Shown here one piece after another: positions 24,080 through 31,962 of a DNA stretch of 32,161 nucleotides (positions are counted from its first letter, which is position 1; each line of letters starts with the position of its first letter). Position numbers and translations under genes: made by a program. The notes under the pieces are model-generated. The model was not told the DNA's origin. It was given only the letters and a program-made list of their open reading frames with translations, and did no database searches. The stretch is taken from assembly GCA_016871315.1 (NCBI GenBank), contig VFZE01000058.1, positions 1 through 32,161 on the forward strand, in the 5' to 3' direction. The DNA comes from Acidimicrobiia bacterium (lineage in GTDB: Bacteria; Acidobacteriota; Terriglobia; Bryobacterales; Bryobacteraceae).

Positions 24080-24096
24080 TGCAGTTTCTTTGCCAA
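24080..24096 (-). promoter_or_regulatory. Sigma-54-like promoter before the Omp85 gene
   Basis: On the minus strand TTGGCAAAGAAACTGCA has GG (24094-24093) and GC (24082-24081) separated by exactly ten bases, with TGGCA intact and CTGC in place of TTGC. This fits the -24/-12 rule. The predicted transcription start is about 24069, only two bases before the ATG, which would cut off the GGGAGG ribosome site. That conflict lowers confidence. Confidence 0.45.
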
Positions 24097-24146
24097 ATTA
24101 CGAGCTACGCGAACACAACAACTTGCGCCGGCATTACTGTGATCGG

Positions 24147-24164
24147 CAGGCACACCTGTGCCTG
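24147..24164 (-). other. Perfect 8-bp hairpin between the Crp/Fnr and Omp85 genes
   Basis: CAGGCACA and TGTGCCTG flank a two-base centre, 10 bases beyond the Crp/Fnr stop. No T-run follows on the minus strand. It could be an mRNA 3'-end structure or a dyad binding site. The 106-bp gap otherwise holds the candidate sigma-54 site. Confidence 0.45.
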
Positions 24165-24173
24165 AAATACGGT

Positions 24174-24848
24174 TCAGCCGTGCTTGGATATCCGCTTCGC
24201 CGCCACTCGCAGACTCTGCGCCGACACTACCGTCACGTACCGCCGCCCCAGCAACACAAGGCCTTTCCGCCGCAAGACGTTCAGCGTTGTCGAGGTCGTC
24301 TCCCGGCTCGCCCCCACCAGATCCGCCAGCTCGCTTTGCGTCAACGGAATCAGCGTCCCACTGGCGACTTCGTTGCCCGGCGCAAACCACACGGCCAGAT
24401 CCGCCAGCGTTTGCAGAATCCTGTACTCCACCCGGTAGAACGACACCAACTGATTCCTCCGCTCCGTCTCCTTCAGCCGCCGCGTGAACATTTCCGTGAA
24501 CCAATACCACAAATCCTGATGCTTGGAGCACTGCTCCAAAAAGTCACGCCGCGTGAACTCGCCCACCGCGCTCGTCTCGATCACATGCGCCGTGCAGTCC
24601 CGCATATCATCGCTGATCAACGCCCGCTCCCCGAACACTTCCCCTTCCCGCACGAACCGGATCAGCACCTCCCGCCCATCCTCCAGCGTCCGCGTCAGTT
24701 TCATCAATCCCGATTCCAGATAGTAAAGGGACTCCGCCGGGTCGCCTTGCCGGTACAACACCTCGGCACGGCTCAATTTATGCTTGTAGCGGGCGTTTCG
24801 AAGTAGACGCGATTGGACTCGCGACAACTGTGCGGCCGGACCAGGCAT
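24174..24848 (-). CDS. Crp/Fnr-family transcriptional regulator
   Basis: A 224-residue regulator. The effector beta-roll spans about 26-105 (EVLYRQGDPAESLYYLESGLMKL, GEVFGERALI), a dimerisation helix lies at about 107-145, and the C-terminal winged helix-turn-helix is at 169-200 (LTQSELADLVGASRETTSTT). The beta-roll has GERAL near the phosphate-binding-cassette position but lacks the full cAMP signature RxS of E. coli CRP. The N-terminus lacks the cysteine cluster of FNR, so the signal is unclear. The start at 24848 was chosen because the next upstream ATG (24929) would put an arginine-rich tail with no family similarity in front. No ribosome site is close to it. An intrinsic terminator 29 bp upstream separates it from the aromatic operon. 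Confidence 0.9.
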   Translation of the reverse strand: MPGPAAQLSRVQSRLLRNARYKHKLSRAEVLYRQGDPAESLYYLESGLMKLTRTLEDGREVLIRFVREGEVFGERALISDDMRDCTAHVIETSAVGEFTRRDFLEQCSKHQDLWYWFTEMFTRRLKETERRNQLVSFYRVEYRILQTLADLAVWFAPGNEVASGTLIPLTQSELADLVGASRETTSTTLNVLRRKGLVLLGRRYVTVVSAQSLRVAAKRISKHG

Positions 24849-24876
24849 AGGGGTTGTACCGAGAGTTCTCCGATTC

Positions 24877-24895
24877 AAAAGCCGGCCCAGCCGGC
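24877..24895 (-). terminator. Intrinsic terminator of the aromatic amino acid operon
   Basis: GCCGGC, a three-base loop and GCCGGC form a GC-only six-bp stem, followed on the minus strand by TTTT. It lies about 47 bp beyond the tyrA stop. The stem, loop and T-run fit a rho-independent terminator. It also lies inside the upstream region of the Crp/Fnr gene, so it may limit transcription entering that gene. Confidence 0.6.
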
Positions 24896-24932
24896 AACAC
24901 CGTGGCGAACGCCAACTCACGAAAATCAAGCA

Positions 24933-24962
24933 ATTGTACAGTTATCCAGCCTGTTTTCGCAA
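24933..24962 (-). promoter_or_regulatory. Possible sigma-70 promoter for the Crp/Fnr gene
   Basis: TTGCGA (24962-24957), an 18-bp spacer and TACAAT (24938-24933) lie across the tyrA stop on the minus strand. Both boxes are imperfect. If it is used, the terminator hairpin at 24877-24895 would lie in the leader. Confidence 0.25.
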
Positions 24963-25790
24963 GAGTTTTGTGAAATTTTCGGCGATTTTGAAATGCTCAC
25001 GTGTGCGCCCACCCTCCACTCCGCCTTTCATCACCTCCAACCGCTTCAGCAGATCCTCCAGCGCCTCCACGATCGCCTCGCGGTTCGTTGCCAAAATGTC
25101 TTCCCAAATCGCGTAGGAACTCTGCCCCAACCGCGTCATGTCGCGCAACCCTGGACCCGCGCCCAATCGAGCTTTCTCCGCCTCCAGCTGCTCCCCTACC
25201 GTCGCCGCCAGAGCTGTGGAAACCAGTTGCGGAAGGTGCGATGTGTATGCCACCAGCCGGTCATGATCCTCCGCCTTCAACACCGCTGGGACCGCCCCCA
25301 TTCTTCTCACCCATTCTTCGAATTCCCTCATCGCCGGCTGCTCCATCACAGAAAATCGTTCAGGGGTGAAGAAATAAGTTCGCCCTTGAAACAGATCCGC
25401 GTCCGCCGACTCCGCCCCGCGCGTCTCCTTCCCCGCCATCGGGTGTCCCCCCACAAATACGCCCCTCCGAATGCATTCCCGCGCTTTGCGTACGATCGCC
25501 GCCTTCGTGCTCCCGGCGTCGGTAATGAGAGTACCGGGTCGCACCATTTCGTCTATTCTCTCCAAACAAGCCAGAATTCCCGAAATCGGTTGCGCCAGAT
25601 ACACCACATCGGCAAGCCGCATCGCCTCCGCTTCCCCGGGTGCATCATCGATGATCCGTGCCGCGAGCGCCACCTCGACCGTCTTCTTCGAACTTATCCC
25701 CAGGATACGGCCCGTGAATCCAGCCTTCCGCAGCGCCAGCGCCAACGACCCGCCGATCAGGCCCACGCCCGCTATCGTTACCGTCTTCAT
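24942..25790 (-). CDS. tyrA: Prephenate dehydrogenase (TyrA)
   Basis: A 282-residue NAD(P)-dependent enzyme that converts prephenate to 4-hydroxyphenylpyruvate on the tyrosine branch (or the arogenate equivalent). The N-terminal Rossmann motif is G8-V-G10-L-I-G13-G14. The stretch ADVVYLAQPISGILACLERI and then DAGSTKAAIV are diagnostic of TyrA, and GGHPMAGKETRGAESAD carries the catalytic His and substrate-binding residues. The C-terminal helical dimerisation domain begins at about 165. There is no fused chorismate mutase or ACT domain; mutase is supplied by the separate gene upstream, and feedback control is not visible. It is the last gene of the operon, starting three bases after the aroF stop. 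Confidence 0.93.
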   Translation of the reverse strand: MKTVTIAGVGLIGGSLALALRKAGFTGRILGISSKKTVEVALAARIIDDAPGEAEAMRLADVVYLAQPISGILACLERIDEMVRPGTLITDAGSTKAAIVRKARECIRRGVFVGGHPMAGKETRGAESADADLFQGRTYFFTPERFSVMEQPAMREFEEWVRRMGAVPAVLKAEDHDRLVAYTSHLPQLVSTALAATVGEQLEAEKARLGAGPGLRDMTRLGQSSYAIWEDILATNREAIVEALEDLLKRLEVMKGGVEGGRTREHFKIAENFTKLLRKQAG

Positions 25791-25793
25791 CTG

Positions 25794-26807
25794 TTAAAGC
25801 GTGCGGCCTACCGCCGCTGCTATCATTCGTAACTGTTCCACGAGTTCGGAAAACTGCTCCGGACGTAGCGATTGCGCCCCGTCGCTGAGCGCGCGATCGG
25901 GATCCGGGTGCACCTCCACCAGCAATCCATCGGCGCCTGCCGCCACCGCCGCTCTCGCCATCGGCGTCACATGATCCCGCCTCCCCGTGCCGTGCGACGG
26001 GTCGGCCACCACCGGCAAATGCGACAGCTTCTTCACCACCGGTATCGCCGAAATATCCATCGTGTGCCGCGTCGAGCTTTCAAACGTCCGGATCCCACGC
26101 TCACATAGCATCACACTGTAATTTCCACCAGAAAGTATATATTCCGCCGACAGCAGCCACTCCTCCACTGTCGCCGCCAACCCCCGCTTCAGCAGGACAG
26201 GCTTGCGCAGCTTGCTCAGCTCCTTCAAAAGGTTGTAGTTCTGCATATTCCGCGCACCTACCTGCAGAATATCGGCGTGCGCCGCGATCAGCCCCACCTG
26301 CGAGGCGTCCATCACCTCGCTGATCACCAGCAGCCCGTGCGCGTCAGCCGCTTCGCGCAGCATCACCAGCCCTTCCTCGCCCAGCCCCTGAAAACTGTAT
26401 GGCGAAGTCCGCGGTTTGAACGCCCCCGCACGCAGCACCGCCGCTCCCGCATTCGCCACGATCTCCGCGCAGCGGAGAATCTGATCTCGGCTCTCCACGC
26501 TGCATGGGCCCGCCATCAGCGCTACCTTCTCCCCACCCACCGAAAGCCGCCCCTGTTCAATTACCGTCCCCGCCGGGTTGAACCCCCGGCTCGCCAGCTT
26601 GTACGGCGACATGATCCGCTGGCAATGCTTCACCCCGTCCATCATCTCGAACTGCACCGGATCCACCGCCTCTTCCGGCCCCACTCCGCCCAACACCGTA
26701 TGCACCACTCCCGTCGAACGGTGCACGTTGAAATCCAACTCCACCAGCCGGTCGATCACGTTCTGGATCTGTTCCTCGGTGGCGCCTTGCTCCATGACTA
26801 CTAGCAT
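25794..26807 (-). CDS. aroF: 3-deoxy-7-phosphoheptulonate synthase (DAHP synthase, type I-beta)
   Basis: A 337-residue first enzyme of the shikimate pathway, joining phosphoenolpyruvate and erythrose 4-phosphate. It is the KDO8P-synthase-like subtype with an N-terminal ferredoxin-like regulatory domain (about 1-70, [20 protein letters not shown]). The barrel carries [48 protein letters not shown] and [13 protein letters not shown], which hold the metal and phosphate ligands. Enzymes of this type, as in Thermotoga, are inhibited by tyrosine or phenylalanine through the N-terminal domain, and those of Bacillus by prephenate or chorismate through a fused mutase. GAGAGGAAG before the ATG is a good ribosome site. 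The order mutase-DAHP synthase-tyrA groups the whole chorismate-to-tyrosine control point. Confidence 0.94.
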   Translation of the reverse strand: MLVVMEQGATEEQIQNVIDRLVELDFNVHRSTGVVHTVLGGVGPEEAVDPVQFEMMDGVKHCQRIMSPYKLASRGFNPAGTVIEQGRLSVGGEKVALMAGPCSVESRDQILRCAEIVANAGAAVLRAGAFKPRTSPYSFQGLGEEGLVMLREAADAHGLLVISEVMDASQVGLIAAHADILQVGARNMQNYNLLKELSKLRKPVLLKRGLAATVEEWLLSAEYILSGGNYSVMLCERGIRTFESSTRHTMDISAIPVVKKLSHLPVVADPSHGTGRRDHVTPMARAAVAAGADGLLVEVHPDPDRALSDGAQSLRPEQFSELVEQLRMIAAAVGRTL

Positions 26808-26820
26808 TGGGATCTTCCTC

Positions 26821-27129
26821 TCATTTCGCCTCGTGCCCTTTTGCCGCCATCCGGTCCCGCTGCAGCGTACGCATCTCGTCGATCACACGCTCGTAGATCC
26901 GCTTCAGCGCCTCCGGCCGCAGCGGTCCCCCGTTGTGCGCCGTGATGTTGGCAAATACCGCCTCTTCCCGCTTGGGTTCGTACACCCGCATCTGCATCGT
27001 CTGCTTCAGATCCCCGATCTTCTCCACCACCCGCGCCCGCTCGTTCAGCAGCATCACGATCCGCCGGTCGATCACGTCGATACGGTCCCTACAATCGTCG
27101 AGTGCCGCGCCGGTCTCTTCCGGCGTCAT
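26821..27129 (-). CDS. aroQ: Chorismate mutase, AroQ type
   Basis: A 102-residue all-helical mutase that converts chorismate to prephenate. It shows the AroQ pattern: helix 1 with [29 protein letters not shown], then [13 protein letters not shown] with the conserved ER/K ligands, and helix 3 with [15 protein letters not shown]. No signal peptide is present, so it is the cytoplasmic form. It stands alone rather than fused to dehydrogenase, dehydratase or DAHP synthase, but it lies directly before the DAHP synthase, and non-covalent complexes between such partners are known in other bacteria. Its ATG overlaps the trpA stop by four bases (27126-27129). Confidence 0.9.
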   Translation of the reverse strand: MTPEETGAALDDCRDRIDVIDRRIVMLLNERARVVEKIGDLKQTMQMRVYEPKREEAVFANITAHNGGPLRPEALKRIYERVIDEMRTLQRDRMAAKGHEAK

Positions 27130-27929
27130 GTTCGCCTCCTCATTCCCTGCTTCAGCTCCCTCGCCAAAGCCTCCAGCTTCGTCTCCAGTTCCGCCGACTT
27201 GCCGTACTCCTCGATCAGCCGCACAATCGCACTCCCCACCACTACCCCATCACCCACCTTTCCCACCTCCGCCGCCTGTTCCGCGCTTTTGATCCCGAAG
27301 CCCACCGCCAGCGGCAAATCCGTCACCTTTCTCACCGACTCCACCAGCGGCCCCACCGAATCCGATACCTGCTCCCGCTCCCCCGTCACTCCTGTCCGCG
27401 ACACCAGGTACACGAACCCTGTCGAATACCGCGCCACCAGCTCCAGCCGCCTCGGCGTCGAAGTCGGCGCCGCCAGGAACACCGTGTCCAGCCCAGCCTC
27501 CCGCATGCACTTCACATATCCATCGGCCTCTTCCACGCTCAGATCCGTGATCAGCACCCCGTCGATCCCGCTTTTCACCGCCTCCCTCGCCAACTCCCCA
27601 AACCCGAACCGCACCAGCGGATTCATGTAACTGAAAAGTAAAAGAGGAATCTCCGACTCCGCCCGTATCTTCCGCGCAATCTCCAGCACCCCCTTCAAAC
27701 TCGCCCCCGCCCGCAACGCCCGGTCGCTGGCGCGCTGGATCACAGGGCCGTCCGCGATCGGATCGGAAAACGGCACACCCAGCTCGATCAGATCCGCTCC
27801 ACCCTTCTCCAGCGCCCGCACCAGCGCCACCGTACGCTCCCCGTCCGGATCTCCCGCCGTCAAGTACGCGATCAGCGCTGGTTCTCCGTCACGCTTCACT
27901 CTCTCAAACAACTTGCTGATACGCGTCAT
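27126..27929 (-). CDS. trpA: Tryptophan synthase alpha subunit
   Basis: A 267-residue TIM-barrel enzyme that splits indole-3-glycerol phosphate into indole and glyceraldehyde 3-phosphate and passes indole to TrpB. Catalytic residues match E. coli numbering exactly: E49 in [11 protein letters not shown] and D60 in [10 protein letters not shown]. Other landmarks are AYLTAGDPD near the N-terminus, [29 protein letters not shown] and [14 protein letters not shown]. Length is normal. It overlaps trpB upstream and aroQ downstream by four bases each (ATGA), giving tight translational coupling. Confidence 0.96.
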   Translation of the reverse strand: MTRISKLFERVKRDGEPALIAYLTAGDPDGERTVALVRALEKGGADLIELGVPFSDPIADGPVIQRASDRALRAGASLKGVLEIARKIRAESEIPLLLFSYMNPLVRFGFGELAREAVKSGIDGVLITDLSVEEADGYVKCMREAGLDTVFLAAPTSTPRRLELVARYSTGFVYLVSRTGVTGEREQVSDSVGPLVESVRKVTDLPLAVGFGIKSAEQAAEVGKVGDGVVVGSAIVRLIEEYGKSAELETKLEALARELKQGMRRRT

Positions 27930-29146
27930 GCGCTCTGCGTCTCTCCCTCGTTCCGGTCCAGTTCCGGAAAATGCTCGCGGTAAATATCGATATCCTTGTC
28001 CCCGCGTCCGCTCAGATTCACCACATACAGCTTCCCCGGCTCGTCCGGCGCGCGGCGGATCGCCTCCGCCACTGCGTGCGCCGATTCCAGCGCCGGAATA
28101 ATTCCCTCGGTCCGCGACAACAGCAGTGCCGCCTGCAGCGCCTCGCCATCCTCAATCGACACATACTCCGCGCGCCCCTGATCATGCAGATACGCATGCT
28201 CCGGTCCAACCAGCGCATAATCCAACCCCGCCGAAACCGAATGTGTCAGCGACACTTGTCCGTCACCATCTTGCAGTAGGTAACTATTCGCCCCGTGCAG
28301 TACTCCCGGAGCCCCGCCGGAAAACCGCGCCGCATGCTCGCCCAGCGCTGTGCCGCGGCCGCCTGCCTCTACGCCGATCAGCCGCACCGCCGCTTCATCT
28401 ACAAACGCGTGAAACGCCCCGATCGCATTGCTCCCCCCGCCCACGCACGCGATCACCACGTCCGGAAGCCGCCTTTCCGCCGCCTCTATCTGCTCCCGCG
28501 CCTCCAATCCGATGCAGCGGTGAAAATCTCGAACCATCGCCGGATAAGGATGCGCCCCCAACGCCGAACCCAGCAAATAATGCGTCGTCTCGACGTTGGT
28601 CACCCAATCCCGCATCGCTTCCGAAATCGCGTCCTTCAACGTCCGGCTCCCGGCCGTCACTCCCACCACCTTCGTCCCCAGCAGCCGCATCCGGAACACG
28701 TTCAGCCGCTGCCGCCGCATGTCTTCCTCGCCCATGTAGACGATGCACTCCAGCCCGAACAGCGCGCACACCGTCGCCGTCGCCACCCCGTGCTGACCTG
28801 CGCCCGTCTCCGCGATGATCCGCTTCTTCCCCATCCGGTGCGCCAGCAGAACCTGCCCCAGGCAGTTGTTGATCTTGTGCGCTCCCGTATGCAGCAGGTC
28901 TTCACGCTTCAGATAAATCCGCGCCCCGCCCAGCGACTCCGACAACCGCTTCGCAAAGTACAGCGGCGTCGGCCGCCCCGCATACGTCCGCAGCAGCAGG
29001 TCCAGCTCGGCCTGAAACGCCGCGTCCTTGCCTGCAGCCAGCCAGGCCGCCTCCACGGCCTCCAGCGGCGCCATCAATGTCTCCGGCACATAACGGCCCC
29101 CGTAGGGACCGAAATGGCCTTGTGAATCCGGTTGCGATGAAATCAT
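27926..29146 (-). CDS. trpB: Tryptophan synthase beta subunit
   Basis: A 406-residue PLP enzyme that condenses indole with serine. The start at 29146 gives the usual N-terminus with [15 protein letters not shown] at residues 11-25. The Schiff-base lysine is K91 in [11 protein letters not shown]. The next landmarks are [14 protein letters not shown] and the phosphate-binding [11 protein letters not shown]. Length is typical for TrpB1. A longer frame exists upstream of 29146 but lies inside trpF and lacks similarity. The ribosome site TGAGGAAT is formed by the trpF stop codon itself, five bases upstream, so trpB translation is likely linked to trpF. It overlaps trpA by four bases, as usual for subunits of one complex. 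Confidence 0.96.
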   Translation of the reverse strand: MISSQPDSQGHFGPYGGRYVPETLMAPLEAVEAAWLAAGKDAAFQAELDLLLRTYAGRPTPLYFAKRLSESLGGARIYLKREDLLHTGAHKINNCLGQVLLAHRMGKKRIIAETGAGQHGVATATVCALFGLECIVYMGEEDMRRQRLNVFRMRLLGTKVVGVTAGSRTLKDAISEAMRDWVTNVETTHYLLGSALGAHPYPAMVRDFHRCIGLEAREQIEAAERRLPDVVIACVGGGSNAIGAFHAFVDEAAVRLIGVEAGGRGTALGEHAARFSGGAPGVLHGANSYLLQDGDGQVSLTHSVSAGLDYALVGPEHAYLHDQGRAEYVSIEDGEALQAALLLSRTEGIIPALESAHAVAEAIRRAPDEPGKLYVVNLSGRGDKDIDIYREHFPELDRNEGETQSA

Positions 29147-29151
29147 ATTCC

Positions 29152-29739
29152 TCAGGAAACTGCTGCTTTGATAAACTCCCTCATCTTGGCGTGATCCTTG
29201 CGCCCCGGCGCCGACTCCAGGCGCGAACAGGCATCCACGCCCCACGGCTGCACCACCGCGATTGCCTCTCTCACATTGCTTGCGTCCAGTCCCCCCGCCA
29301 CGATGATCCGCCGCCCCGTGGCCTGCACAAGCTTCCATTCAAATGTCTTCCCCGTGCCCCCGTGCCGCTCCCCCGCCGGCGCATCCAATAAAAACGCTTC
29401 CGCCGCCTGATCGCCCAAATGCTCCGCCCGGAAACCATCCTTCACCGCCACCGCCCTCCACACCCGCAATCCCGCCGGCGCTTCCGCCTCCCCGTGCAAC
29501 TGAACAACGTCCAACCCCAGTCTGGCAGCCACCTCCGCCACCTCCACAGCATCCGCGTTCACAAACAGCCCCACCTTCAGCACGCCTTCCGGCACACACT
29601 CCACCAGCGACCCTGCCGTCTCCGCATGCACATACCGCGGACTCCCCGTCCAGAAGTTAAACCCCAGCGCCGACACTCCCGCCTCAATCGCCGCCTCGGC
29701 ATCCTCCCGGTTCGTGATTCCGCACACCTTCACCATCAT
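29152..29739 (-). CDS. trpF: Phosphoribosylanthranilate isomerase
   Basis: A 195-residue TIM-barrel enzyme for the Amadori step between TrpD and TrpC. It has the catalytic cysteine C6 in [30 protein letters not shown], and the C-terminal phosphate-binding region with the catalytic Asp in [14 protein letters not shown], then [13 protein letters not shown]. In most species the last is GVDVSSGVE; here Cys-Ser-Arg-Leu replaces Ser-Ser-Gly-Val, which is a known kind of variation. The start codon is one of two adjacent ATGs; the first overlaps the trpC stop as ATGA. Confidence 0.94.
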   Translation of the reverse strand: MMVKVCGITNREDAEAAIEAGVSALGFNFWTGSPRYVHAETAGSLVECVPEGVLKVGLFVNADAVEVAEVAARLGLDVVQLHGEAEAPAGLRVWRAVAVKDGFRAEHLGDQAAEAFLLDAPAGERHGGTGKTFEWKLVQATGRRIIVAGGLDASNVREAIAVVQPWGVDACSRLESAPGRKDHAKMREFIKAAVS

Positions 29740-30533
29740 CCCCGCAGCTCCCTCAACGCCTGCGCCGGATCGCCCGACTTCATCAGATGTTCGCCCACAA
29801 GAAACGCCTGATACCCGGCCTCCATCAACAGCCGCACATCCGCCGCCCCGTGGATCCCGCTCTCGCTCACCTTCACAACCCCAGCCGGCATCCGCTCCGC
29901 CAGCCGCAACGACGTCTCCAGCTTCACCGAAAAATCATGCAGATTCCGGTTGTTCACCCCCACGATCTCCGGCCCGGAATCGAGCGCCGCCTTCAATTCC
30001 TCCTCATCATGAACCTCCACCAGCGCCGCCATCCCGTACTTCGCCGCCAACTCCCGGAACCGCCTCATCTGTTCCCCCGTCAGAATCGCCGCAATCAGCA
30101 GAATCGCATCCGCGCCCGCCGCCGCCGCCTCCACCACGTGAAACTCATCCATCGTGAAATCCTTCCGCAACGCCGGCAGACCGCACGCGCCCCGCGCCGC
30201 CTGCAAATCCGCAATCGAGCCCTGGAAAAACGGCTCATCGGTCAGCACGCTCAGCGCCGCCGCCCCGCCCGCTTCATACATCCGCGCCGTCCCCGGCGGA
30301 TCGAAATTCTCGGCCAGCAGCCCCTTGCTCGGCGACGCTTTCTTGATCTCCGCGATGATCGCCGGCCTCTTCGATTGCAACGCACCGCGGAAATCCCGCC
30401 GCCTCTTCACAGACTCCTCCGCCCGCGGCTCCAGCAGCGCCCGCTCTTCCAACCTTCCGGCCAGCAACGCCCGCTTTTGGTCCACGATACGCGACAGTAT
30501 GTCAGGAACCGCGTGAATCATGTGGGGAAACAT
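29736..30533 (-). CDS. trpC: Indole-3-glycerol phosphate synthase
   Basis: A 265-residue enzyme that closes the indole ring from CdRP. The diagnostic stretch IIAEIKKASPSKG holds the catalytic lysine, followed by YEAGGAAALSVLTDEPFFQGS, LRKDFTMDEFHVVEAAAAGADAILLI, ALVEVHDEEEL, GVNNRNLHDFSV and VSESGIHGAADV. Length is typical and there is no TrpF fusion. The start may be ATG 30533 or ATG 30521 (MIHAVPD); neither has a clear ribosome site. It is the first gene of the operon in this window, only 20 bp from a divergent sulfatase. The usual upstream trpE, trpG and trpD are not here. Confidence 0.95.
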   Translation of the reverse strand: MFPHMIHAVPDILSRIVDQKRALLAGRLEERALLEPRAEESVKRRRDFRGALQSKRPAIIAEIKKASPSKGLLAENFDPPGTARMYEAGGAAALSVLTDEPFFQGSIADLQAARGACGLPALRKDFTMDEFHVVEAAAAGADAILLIAAILTGEQMRRFRELAAKYGMAALVEVHDEEELKAALDSGPEIVGVNNRNLHDFSVKLETSLRLAERMPAGVVKVSESGIHGAADVRLLMEAGYQAFLVGEHLMKSGDPAQALRELRG

Positions 30534-30539
30534 TCATCG

Positions 30540-30545
30540 TATCAT
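30540..30545 (+). promoter_or_regulatory. TATCAT -10-like box before the third sulfatase
   Basis: TATCAT ends eight bases before the ATG at 30554, in the 20-bp gap to trpC. Any -35 would lie inside trpC. There is no strong Shine-Dalgarno, so a leaderless or nearly leaderless message is likely. Confidence 0.3.
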
Positions 30546-30553
30546 GTAGGCCT

Positions 30554-31915
30554 ATGAGCACCGCCTTATCCAGACGCCAGTTCGCCGCCTCCTTGGCATC
30601 CGCCCCCGCGCTGCTCTCGCAAGCAAAAACCCCTCCCAACATCGTCTGGATCACCGGGGAAGACATGGGTCCGCAGCTCACCTGCTACGGCTTCCCCCAC
30701 ATGCGCACCCCCCATCTCGACCGCCTCGCCGGCGAAGGCGTCCGCTTCACACGAGCCTTCACCTCCGCCCCCGTCTGCTCCTCCTCCCGCTCCGGCTTCA
30801 TTACCGGAGTCTTCCAGACAACCACCGGCACGCACCACCACCGCAGCCACCGCAAGGACGGCTACACGCTCCCCTCCTTCGCCCGCCCCATCATGGACCG
30901 CCTGCGCGACCGCGGCTACTTCACTTGCAACGTCCGCCAGATCGCCCCTGATGTCCAGGGCAGCGGCAAGACCGACTTCAACTTCCGCGCCGACAAACCC
31001 TTCGATGGCACCCACTGGAACCAGCGCCAAAAAAACCAGCCCTTCTTTGCTCACATCAACTTCACCGCGCCGCACAAAGGCCCCTCCTTCCCCCGCGCCC
31101 GCAAGCAGAAATACCTGGTCGATCCCGCCAGAATCGAACTCCCGCCCTACTGGCCCGACCATCCCACCGTCCGCGACGAATACGCCAACTATCTCGACGC
31201 CATCAACCTGCTCGACACAGAAGTCGGCGCCACACTCGACTCCCTTAAGAAAGACGGTCTGCTCGAAAACACCCTCGTCTTCTTCTTCGGCGACAACGGC
31301 CGCTGCCTCATCCGCGGCAAGCAGTGGTGCTACGATGCCGGCATCCACATTCCGTTAATTGCCTGGTGGCCCGGCGGCGGCCTCAAGGCCGGCCAGGTCC
31401 GCGAAGATCCCGTGAGCGCATTGGACATGACCGCCACCTCGCTCTGGGCCGCCGGCGTCGACCTCCCGGAAAAACGCGATGGCCGCCCCCTGTTCGGCGA
31501 CAAGGCCAGCCCGCGCGAGCACATCTTCGCCGCCCGCGACCGCTGCGACATGACGCTCGACCGCATCCGCTCCATCCGCACCGCCCGCTTCAAGTACATC
31601 CGCAACTTCATGTCCGAGCGACCCTACACCCAGTGGAACCAGTACATCGAGCGGCAATACCCAACCCTCGGTGTCATGAAAGAGCTCCACGGGGCAGGCA
31701 AACTCAACGCCAACCAATCCCTCTTCATGGCGCCCCGCAAACCGGACGAAGAACTCTACGACGTCTCCACCGACCCACACGAAGTCAACAACCTCGCATC
31801 GGCACGCGAGCATCAGGGGACGCTCCTCGACCTTCGCGCCAAACTCGACCGCTGGCTCTGGGAAAGCGATGACCAGGGCCGCTTCCCGGAATCCTCCGCC
31901 GCTCAGCAACTCTGA
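30554..31915 (+). CDS. Type I sulfatase with variant CSSSR motif
   Basis: A 453-residue sulfatase. The formylglycine site is C75-S-S-S-R79 in PVCSSSRSGFITG; the usual Pro or Ala at the third position is Ser. The metal ligand site reads G-E36-D37 (ITGEDMGP) where most sulfatases have Asp-Asp, also a mild variant. The TTTGTHHHRSHRKDG segment and FFGDNGRCLIRGKQWCYDAGIHIPL identify the sulfamidase-like subgroup, in which GxHHHR and DNG...GK are conserved. The leader (SRRQFAASLASAPALL) is Tat-like. The C-terminus EELYDVSTDPHEVNNLA is a standard sulfatase ending. Expected role: removal of sulfate from glycans in the periplasm. It is divergent from trpC and convergent with a ThuA-like gene. Confidence 0.9.
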   Translation: MSTALSRRQFAASLASAPALLSQAKTPPNIVWITGEDMGPQLTCYGFPHMRTPHLDRLAGEGVRFTRAFTSAPVCSSSRSGFITGVFQTTTGTHHHRSHRKDGYTLPSFARPIMDRLRDRGYFTCNVRQIAPDVQGSGKTDFNFRADKPFDGTHWNQRQKNQPFFAHINFTAPHKGPSFPRARKQKYLVDPARIELPPYWPDHPTVRDEYANYLDAINLLDTEVGATLDSLKKDGLLENTLVFFFGDNGRCLIRGKQWCYDAGIHIPLIAWWPGGGLKAGQVREDPVSALDMTATSLWAAGVDLPEKRDGRPLFGDKASPREHIFAARDRCDMTLDRIRSIRTARFKYIRNFMSERPYTQWNQYIERQYPTLGVMKELHGAGKLNANQSLFMAPRKPDEELYDVSTDPHEVNNLASAREHQGTLLDLRAKLDRWLWESDDQGRFPESSAAQQL

Positions 31916-31962
31916 CCCCAGCGCTCATGCGAGGGCCCTTGGTTCCCTGAAGATCGAGCTCC

